Source of the DNA: Platerodrilus igneus
Taxonomy: Eukaryota; Arthropoda; Insecta; Coleoptera; Lycidae
Length of the DNA stretch: 64,000 bases
Direction of reading: 5' to 3'
Assembly: GCA_036346225.1 (NCBI GenBank)
Contig: JARFIW010001215.1
Location: 8,322,501 to 8,386,500, forward strand
In this document: positions 56,434 to 64,000 of the stretch, one piece after another
Position numbering within the stretch: position 1 is the first letter of the stretch
Layout of the letters: each line of letters starts with the position of its first letter
The notes under the pieces: model-generated
The model's database searches: none
Told to the model about the DNA's origin: nothing
What the model saw: the letters and a program-made list of their open reading frames with translations, nothing else
Position numbers and translations under genes: made by a program

Positions 56434-59050
56434 TGGGAACACCTTGCGAGTCAGGGCGAGGAACGTTAGGAGCATGAAGCAAGTAGGCAAGTTAGAGTAA
56501 TTAAAAATTGAAATGGATAGGCTAGCATTAGATATAGTAGGGATTACTAAAGTTCCATGGCCAGAGGCGGGAGATTTGTGGAGCAGAAACTTTAGGATAA
56601 TTTATACAGGATCAGAGAAGGTATATTTATGTGGGGATAATTCTGTAGAAAAAGATACGACACTATATAAAACTTATGGTTATATCGAAATCTAAACTGG
56701 TTAATACAGTAATAATGCAAGTGTACAAGTCCACCTCTAGCTACGGTGAGGAATAAGTAGTAGCATCTACAAAATACCCCTACATTTGATTTTTTTCTTT
56801 CCACTGCTCCACCAGAAGGTACTACATTGTCCAGGAAGCGAGTTTTCTTTACCTGGAAATCTTGAATATTGCTGAACCCTTGCTGTTGCAAGCAAGGTAA
56901 AGATCTTTAACGTGCATGACTACACTCACCCACGGGACCTCCATTTTACCTTTCATCCGATCGAGGGCGTATTTTTGTGAAAAATGCTCGCCTAACATTT
57001 TTCAAACGGACCATGTCGGGATTTGAACCCGTCTCTACAAGATACCCTATATGTGATTTTTTTCCAATGCTCCACCCGAAGGTACTACATTTGCCAGGAA
57101 GCAAGTATTTTTAACCTGGAAAATTTTGAATTTTGCCGAACCCTTACCGTTGCAAGCAAGCTAGGGATCTTTAACGTGCGTGACAACACCCACACACGGG
57201 ACCTCCATTCTACTTCTCATCCGAACGAGGACGTATTTTTGTGAAAAATGCTCGCTTAACATTTTTCAAGCAGACCGTGTCGGGATTCGAACCCGGGACC
57301 TTGGACGTAGTAGTCACACACATACCAACTACGCCACGGAGCCGCCTCTACAAGATACTCTCTCATCCGAACGAGGACGTATTTTTGTGAAAAATGCTGG
57401 CTTAACATTTTTCAAGTGGACCATGTCGGGATTCGAACCCAGGACCTTGGACGTAGTAACACACATATCAACTAGACCACGGGGCCGCCTATCTCTACAA
57501 GATACCTTACATGTGATTTTCCAATGCTCCACCCGAAGGTACTACATTGGCCAGGAAGCGAGTTTTTTTTACCTGAAAAATTTTGAATTTTGCCGAACCC
57601 TTGCTGTTCCAAGCAAGGTAGGGATCTTTAACGTGCGTGACAACACTCACACACGGGACCTCCATTTTACCTCTTATCCGAACGAGGATTTTACAAGATA
57701 CCGAAGACATACTAAGATTCGTAAAAAGATATGAAAATTTCATAATTGCCTGAGATTAATGCAATGGTAGGTGAGGGTAGGGAAGGAGCAGTAGTAAGTT
57801 TATTCGGTTTAGGCACGAGAAACGACAGGAAATAGGTTGATAGAATTTTGCGACAAAAACAATTTAACCATCACAAACACATTATTTCGACATCATGCTA
57901 AAAGACGATACACATGGAAGATACCAGGAGATGTAGGAAAATATCAAATAGATTAAAATCTTGTTAGACAATGATTTACGAATCAAGTAAAAGGCTGTAG
58001 AAGCTACCCAGAAGCAGATGTAGACCTTGACCACAACATTGTAATTATGAAGGCTTCTTTTAAATTTAAAAATTTTAGAAAAAGGAACGGAAAAAGACAC
58101 TTTGAGAAACTTAAAGATAAAGATATTCATGAAAGATTTGAAAAAGGTCAAATGAATTGGTGAAAGATTTTAGGAACATTTCTGATAGTAAGGAGGTAGA
58201 AACAGAATGGAATAACTTTAAATCCTGCTTAGACTTGGCGGCCAGAAATATTCTGGAGTATACACAAAAAGAAAATAAGAAACCATGAATAACAAAGGAT
58301 ATCCTGAATTTAATACAAAAAAAAAACGAAAATACAAAAACAGACTGGACGAAGCTGGAAACTAGAGATACAAAGCCATAAAATGGTAAATTAATTGCAA
58401 ATGCAAGAAAGTTAAAGAGCAATGGATTGATGAAAGTACAAATATAAGGGGCCCGGAAGGAGACATCATTATAGAAAATGTAGAAAAACTGGTTAGACGG
58501 CTAGGATATATACAGAATTTATATACAGGAAAGGAACTAACAGCACTAGAACAGGATTCAGACATTGAAAACGATGATTTGGGATATCCTATACTTAGAA
58601 TGAGTTTGAATTAACATTAAAAGGCCTGAAAAATGGTAAGGTACCGGGTATAGATAAGGTGCAAGCAGAAACCCTAAAAGCCACTGAACAAGCAGTAACA
58701 GAACATCTCTTCCAACTTGTAAGCTATATGTATGAAACATGCGAGATACCCAAAGATTTCATATGTAACATCATAGTCACAATACCAAAAAAAAAGAGAG
58801 GCGCGGATAGATGTGAAAATTTTCAAACAATTAGTTTGACAGCACACGTGTCAAAAATAGAGGTGTGCACTGACGGATGGAAAAACGGGCCCTGGAAGTA
58901 CTAAGAAAAGATCGGATTTAGGTGAACCAGGTGAACACGGGTGGCTATTTTAGCTCTGAGGGTGATAATGGAGAAGACAATAGAAAAAGGAAAAAGCGTG
59001 TATATAGAGTCTGTAGATCTGAAAAAGCAATTGACAATGGAAAATGGAAA
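56434..59050 (+). pseudogene. RTE-like LINE remnant (endonuclease and start of reverse transcriptase)
   Basis: Plus-strand pieces read LRVRARNVRSMKQVGKLE, MDRLALDIVGITKVPWPEAG and FRIIYTGSEK (endonuclease start, 56440-56620). After the SINE cluster come EDILRFVKRYENFII and NAMVGEGREG (57704-57780), then HGRYQ/TWKIPGD-like and DHN-type endonuclease end motifs to about 58050. A reverse-transcriptase start follows: LKNGKVPGIDKVQAE (about 58622-58670), CEIPKDF and PKKKRGADRCENFQTIS (58740-58835), and AILALRVIMEKTIEKGKSVYI (about 58950-59010). The palm and everything after it are missing. The wording (NVRSMKQ-x-GKL, EDILRF, KNGK-PG-D) is that of RTE/BovB-type proteins. Indels and stops make it inactive. 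Confidence 0.8.
56779..57689 (-). mobile_element. Cluster of four SINE units within the RTE-like LINE
   Basis: Minus-strand units are: A 56779-57033 (lacks the A-box part of the head); B 57047-57346 (complete, perfect A box TGGCGTAGTTGG and B box GGTTCGAATCC); C 57360-57493 (head and middle only); D 57507-57689 (tail and middle only). Every junction carries TCTACAAGATACC or a near match (56766, 57034, 57347, 57494, 57690). Hairpin tails are present in A, B and D. Removing the cluster rejoins the endonuclease of the RTE-like LINE. Confidence 0.85.
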
Positions 59051-59159
59051 AAAATGATTGGGCAGTCCGCCTACAAACTGCTACATGCACACCCGACCGT
59101 CAGCCGTCGGTTTTCGAGGAATAGCACACATCCTAAGTATGCCTCTTTTCCTAACTAAG

Positions 59160-60029
59160 CTTTCCCATTACTATTGATTTGCTCTATACTTATTTACATC
59201 ACACTTACCTAATTGCCCACTTCCGGGCTTCCTGGCCATGAGCAACAAAAAATCAGGAACCAGAAGATCGGTCAACCTAGACTTACCTGTGTATGCTCGC
59301 AGCCATCGGTAGCCAGATTACTAAAGGTACTTGCATTGTTCCTAACATATTTGTAGCCTGGTTTACATTTGTTATACTTATTTCTATGATTGGTTGATTA
59401 TTTCTGTTAAAACAGGTGTCTGAAGTGTTAAATTATTAAATTTGGAATTGCTCAGAAGGGGCAAGAATCCCATAACAAATTAAGGATGGAACAATAATTG
59501 AAAATATAAAAATTACCTAAGTGCAATTTCAAGCTACGTTACCAATAACATTTGACTTGAAATGCTTTCAACGTGTCATAAATAATCTAGTGAGAATGCT
59601 ATGGACGACGAACATTCCTGGGTAGTCTAAATACGTCGACCTTTTGTGCAATAAAGTTCTTTTTACAAAATACTACCCTATATTGTACACAAAGAAAATG
59701 ACAAATTTCCGTTCTCTGCGTCACCTAAACCTATTTCAATACAGCCTCATTTCACTATTCCTGTAAACAGGTATTTATACAAAATTTATAACTTATATCA
59801 ATTTAAACATCAGCGACAAAACATATTCCGGTAAAGAAACACACACGTAGATGCGCACACACATATGCGTGCACGCACACACAATTTGTTGTGCTTCACG
59901 CGTTGCTATACTATTGCGCAATTGTTTAATATAACGTATAATTACGCGGCAAATTACGCGCCATTTTGTATCAAATACCGAACACGTTTAAAGGTGATGC
60001 AATAATCAAATTTTTATGCACAATGTAAA
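59160..60029. other. Intron 6, unassigned part
   Basis: No coding frame. A CA-rich patch (ACACACACGTAGATGCGCACACACA) lies at about 59840-59885. The LTR-like copy 3 may extend into the last 100 bp. Confidence 0.35.
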
Positions 60030-60434
60030 TAAAAGCAATTTACTCACTTAAATCGCACCTTGCAGCCAAATCTCAGGGTCCATGTTTTGTGGGTCAAGGA
60101 TTGAATCACGCGCATATTGACTCCAAATTTCATCCGTCCAAACTCTATGCTTGTAGAGGAACGATAAAGAACAACCTGGTATGAGGAACACGAAGGTAAA
60201 GATAAAGGAACCTACATGCGTACAAAGAGAAAAGACACACACAACACAGGTAGATGTTCTTGACTTCAGGTCTCGTAGCTTAATGGCCACTTTCAACACT
60301 ACCCGTACCTACGCATTCTTTTGCGCAAACGCAACTGTCCGGAATGACGGAAATTGACAAGTTCATTTAAAGATATTCGCGGGAATTTATTTACAAATTA
60401 AACAATGTACATTGCCAAATTTTGGCATGTAACA
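60030..60434 (-). repeat. LTR-like repeat, copy 3 (solo)
   Basis: The minus-strand start TGTTACATGCC is at 60434. It shares CATTCTTTTGCGCAAACGC and ATGACGGAAATT with copy 4 (61770-62177) and, more weakly, the block order of copies 1 and 2. The splice-donor-like GTGAGT is at 60042-60047 (minus strand). No partner LTR is nearby. Confidence 0.5.
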
Positions 60435-60955
60435 ATTTGTGAAACTGCATAGATTAGTTCGTATCCAATTAGCCATAAACTTGATAATTCAACTGTAATA
60501 ATCTACAATACGTATCAATTTTCTATTCAAACTTCCAATTGGTTTGTTTACACAATCTAACTACGGCAAATACTCATGCCTGCATCTTTGTATTTGAATT
60601 TGTAATGCATAATATTGAAACATGTTTTCCCTTTTACAGTTTTGAACTAAGTTATTGACCTGAGTTACGTTCAACTATGTATTGTACAAAAAAATCTGTG
60701 GTTTTGTAATTTAGATTTATTGACGGAATTCACGTTATAGAACTAAAAATTATTGAAATATCACGCTTAATGAACACTACTATTCATGAAATCATAATAC
60801 ACGGGGTACGCCCATATTTATTCTGCCCGTTTAACATTACTGTTTTCCTCCTTTTGTATCTGATTTCTATCTAGCATAACGCGAATGCATTACAGTATAC
60901 TTTATGCAATAAAGAGATAATACAAACTATTTTGTAATAATAGTAATTTTTGCAG
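60435..60955 (+). other. Intron 6, distal part
   Basis: AT-rich, ending with acceptor AATTTTTGCAG before exon 7. Nothing else recognised. Confidence 0.5.
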
Positions 60956-61148
60956 GTATTAGTGTTGACGAAGGAATAAACGATGCCAAAATTACAAATA
61001 ATGCTATCCAAATGAGGAAACGATTTCACAATTTACTTGATGAAACCTTTAGTCTGTTTGGTAGTCAACGAGAAATTCCAGTGGAATCTGACGATGGAGG
61101 ACGAGCTGTACCTATTGAAATTAAAAGTCACTCAGCAGTTACGAGCAG
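60956..61148 (+). CDS. KIAA1549-like gene, exon 7 (cytoplasmic tail)
   Basis: The acceptor is TTTTTGCAG and the donor AGCAG|GTATAA. Its first two bases complete Gly with the G left by exon 6, and it ends with two bases AG. It encodes about 64 residues: an acidic start, helix MRKRFHNLLDETFSLFG, then DDGGRAVPIEIKS. The hydrophobic helix L-L-D-E-x-F-S-L-F-G is, from memory, a conserved tail motif of KIAA1549-type proteins. The coding sequence continues beyond the window or in exons I could not find. Confidence 0.85.
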
Positions 61149-61769
61149 GTATAAAAAGAATTAAGTATACGTGTATGATTTTTTGCTCTGCCTGGAATAC
61201 TAAGTGATATTAAAGAATTTTGTAACTATAATATTTATAATAGTATAAAAAATTTTAAAACAACCATCCATCAAATAGATAGTCTTTTCTCTACAAACAA
61301 CCAACGAAGTAAAGTTAAGTAAAGAAACCCAATAATATTCATAGTTTCCTATAGCCCAATTCACCAGCAATTACTATGTGCTGTCATATTAAGACTAAAG
61401 GCTGCATACTTGTTCTGGTGGTGGCTCTGCAGACGAGCAGTCAATAAGTGGATATTAAATGTGATTGTTAGCAATTTACTAGCAAAGATCTGCTAATAAC
61501 AGGTTTTCTGTACTACGACTCATAAAATTATTGCAGCTTTGTTCTATAGATACCTATCGGAGATTGTTATACTCCATGCTATTCTATTCTAAGGTATACT
61601 CGTTAAAGTTCCGGCGTAATTGATAAGAGCCACTACGACAGTTGGCAATACATATAATTAACACGTACATAGTATTGCGCCACGAAATATTTATATTTAT
61701 ATTTATGTTTCAAATTACTGTATCACATGCAAAAAATGTTTATTGCGATTATAAGAAAAGACAAAATGT
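61149..61769 (+). other. Intron 7, proximal part
   Basis: AT-rich, nothing recognised. Confidence 0.4.
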
Positions 61770-62177
61770 ACTCACGTAAACTGTGGAGCTTTTCTCAACA
61801 TTGCAGCTATTTTGGCGTTAGTTGGGCGTGGGTCGGCCTTCGCCCCCCGTTGATACCAGATTTGTTTGTCTTCCTTCTGTAGCGGTACGATAAAGGATCA
61901 ACCAGGTAAAGAGGAACGATAATAAGTACGAGACAGAAAACCTACATATCTGAAAAAGAAGACAAAGGCACACCACAGATAACCACACTGTTCGACGTCT
62001 CGTTGACTAGTCTCGTCGTGTCGGAAAAACGCGCACTTCCGCCACTCTGCGTCTGCGCATTCTTTTGCGCAAACGCAACTGTCCAAAATGACGGAAATTT
62101 AACAAGTCTTTTAAATTATTGGCGTGAATTCACTTACAAATTTAAAAGGGTGCAATGCCAATTTTTGGAATGTAACA
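61770..62177 (-). repeat. LTR-like repeat, copy 4 (solo)
   Basis: The minus-strand start TGTTACATTCC is at 62177. It shares CATTCTTTTGCGCAAACGC with copy 3, and GAAAACCTACATAT, GACGTCTCG...GCTAGTC-like and ATGACGGAAAT strings with copies 1 and 2. The splice-donor-like GTGAGT is at 61770-61775 (minus strand). Confidence 0.5.
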
Positions 62178-63840
62178 AGTTGCAAATTTTTACGGTTTAC
62201 ACTTGGTATTAGTATAAAATTAAGACGAATAATACTTTTATATTGAAGGAAGTGGGACCACAATGTAACATGGCAAGGGAACAGTGAATTGACATGTTAC
62301 AAATCTTCCATGATAGGACGACAAAAGGCAGCTGCTTCTCGCTCTTACACACATAATAAAGCATGCACATAAAACGGCCTGACTTCCTAAACTTGTAATA
62401 GAGAATCATACTGTTACAATATACATCATCTCTCCCTAGCTCAATTTTATATTTATTTATTTAAATAATCGTTATGATTTCAAGACGATTTTAGCTATTT
62501 GAATACAACATATGCATTGATCTGATGAGCTGCAGTATAGTAAAACTGATTGTCAGTTTTTCACTGCAAATTTCTGGCAAATTTGTGGCAGTACAGGAAC
62601 ATGAATAAATGTTATATAATTTATGATCTACGAGACTTTTATACAACTACCTGCATCTAAGTAGTCTGATGTTGATTATGATTTCTTATCTGTCATCAGT
62701 TTTACTGTTGTTTAATGTTAGCTCTAATTAACTGTTTATTAAAGCCTTAAAAGAGGTTATCTATTATTTTAATTTAATAAACAAATGGATCATATTTTGG
62801 CTCCAAATCGTATTGACATCGAACCTAACTCTATAAATGCAACTCTGGGGTGGAATACATATAAACAATTTCTAAATATTGTAGCGCCAATTGGTCTGAT
62901 TCCGACCACAACAATTACATTAGATTGCAAACGAAGGTTTTGAATACAAAAGATAATTGGGGGCAGCCTGTGGCAAGACATCTTCAAATAAAGATGATTG
63001 GCAGGTCTTATGGTGTGGGATCACTTGATTGACAGGTACAAGGCTGTTACATTTAAGGGTTATTTAGATTACATTAAGCAATCCGGAGAACGTTATTACT
63101 TAATTTCTGCAATGTTTACGAAATAATTAGTACAATTAAATGTGCATAAATTTGCAGTCATAGATGTTGCAAGTCTGTTCTAATTGCAGCTTTGATTGTA
63201 TTAATAATTCCAATCGAGCCTTGATCACAATGTTAGTTTGAGTTCCGATCAAAGCGTTGCTTATGATAGATATGTTGTAGTTTAAAGCTTTAAAATATGT
63301 GACATATATTACTGTGTATTGTCGATATAAATTTATCTACTATTGATATAAACCTCCCTATTCGATATAAATTAATTATACTAGTTAGTATTTTTCTTGA
63401 TCTTCTTTGGGAATTAAACCACTCATAGTTGTTAAAATTGTCTTTATTTACGTTTTGATCCATGACATTTTTGACATAAATTGAAGGTGACTTTAGTTTA
63501 TTAAAGTTTGATTTGAATACAATACGTGAACATTTTAAAGTTTAGAAGAATGAGTGCCTTCAATTTGCGTTGCGCCCTGGGAGCTAGTTTGAGGTAGCCA
63601 ACATGCTTAACTTGAAATCAGCTGATTAATTTTTATATAGTTAAATTTAATATAAATTTAATAACTTGAGGATTTTACAACATTTTTTAACATATTTGTA
63701 TTTATACGGTTGAGAGGATTGTTATTAAAGAAGTGTGCGAATACGTTACTATAAGTCTTAAGCAGCCTTTTTCTATATTTATCTTGAGGAGGAAAACTTA
63801 TTATCATTTAGGCTACCTCTTTGGTAGATTTTTAACATGA
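62178..63840 (+). other. Intron 7, remainder
   Basis: AT-rich. Apart from the gag-like fragment at 62785-62945 nothing is recognised. Confidence 0.35.
62785..62945 (+). pseudogene. Possible LTR-element gag start fragment
   Basis: A plus-strand frame reads MDHILAPNRIDIEPNS followed by TLGWNTYKQFLNIV and stops after KRRF. The pattern RLDLDP...W..W...F-x-N-[FY] is common at the start of Gypsy-like gag proteins of insects. It is short and without flanking support. Confidence 0.35.
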
Positions 63841-64000
63841 TTCTGAGGCGCCCCTATGGCGGGTTTACACTTGTCAGATACCAATGTTGTTCTACCAATA
63901 TTTTCTATGGTTTTGAGGCGACCCTAAGGCGGGTTTACACTTGTCAGATACCAATACTGTTCAGCAAAGATTGTATGTGGATCTGAGGCGACCCTATGGC
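63841..64000. repeat. 70-bp tandem repeat running off the right edge
   Basis: Units start at 63841, 63911 and 63981 with TTCTGAGGCG, TTTTGAGGCG and ATCTGAGGCG. Each continues ACCCTATGGCGGGTTTACAC and TTGTCAGATACCAAT. At least 2.3 units are visible, and the array may extend well beyond the window. Confidence 0.9.

Overview
The window is AT-rich nuclear DNA of an animal, most likely an insect. It has spliced exons with GT/AG borders and introns of very unequal size. It also carries R1/I-group and RTE-like LINEs, a mariner remnant, Gypsy-type LTR elements, a tRNA-derived SINE family and many (TA)n runs. There are no bacterial-type operons, no CRISPR array and no free-standing tRNA or rRNA genes. 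I do not name a species.

One host gene can be supported. Seven plus-strand exons (18850-19034, 19161-19390, 29478-29734, 47672-48023, 48073-48342, 48390-48589, 60956-61148) join without a phase conflict. They encode the membrane-proximal ectodomain, one transmembrane helix and the cytoplasmic tail start of a protein resembling the KIAA1549/KIAA1549L family (DUF3827). Both ends of the gene lie outside the recognised exons. Its introns of about 10.1, 17.9 and 12.4 kb are filled with mobile DNA, while two others are only 49 and 47 bp.

Layout from left to right. 1-5.9 kb: unassigned sequence, simple repeats and a decayed Gypsy integrase tail. 5.9-8.6 kb: an LTR-like pair around a non-coding core. 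8.7-10 kb: a diverged tandem pair. 10.8-16.9 kb: a minus-strand R1-like LINE (3' UTR, ORF2, ORF1) with a SINE inserted between the ORFs. 17.8-18.1 kb: a second SINE. 18.8-19.4 kb: exons 1-2. 20.3-25.3 kb: a plus-strand LINE whose ORF1 is split by a 5'-truncated minus-strand LINE, then a minus-strand Gypsy-type gag fragment with a 40-bp-repeat leader. 25.3-29.4 kb: AT-rich intron with minisatellites. 29.5 kb: exon 3. 32.5-47.2 kb: a mariner whose TIR and body appear separated by about 14 kb of nested LTR elements. 47.7-48.6 kb: exons 4-6. 49.0-55.5 kb: a young minus-strand LTR element with 1.93-kb LTRs, no pol and a tRNA-Lys-type primer site. 55.5-59.1 kb: SINEs and an RTE-like LINE. 61 kb: exon 7. 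Right edge: a 70-bp tandem repeat.

The most interesting signals are these. First, a 30-nt 3'-tail hairpin with a UNCG-type loop is shared by the tRNA-SINEs and the 3' end of the R1-like LINE, which suggests the SINE borrows that LINE's reverse transcriptase. Second, a SINE cluster has the same 13-bp target sequence at all five junctions. Third, a (TA)n-seeking LTR family appears nested inside a mariner. Fourth, one LTR-element copy differs from its neighbour almost only by small deletions, with abrupt borders, which points to a local assembly problem rather than biology.
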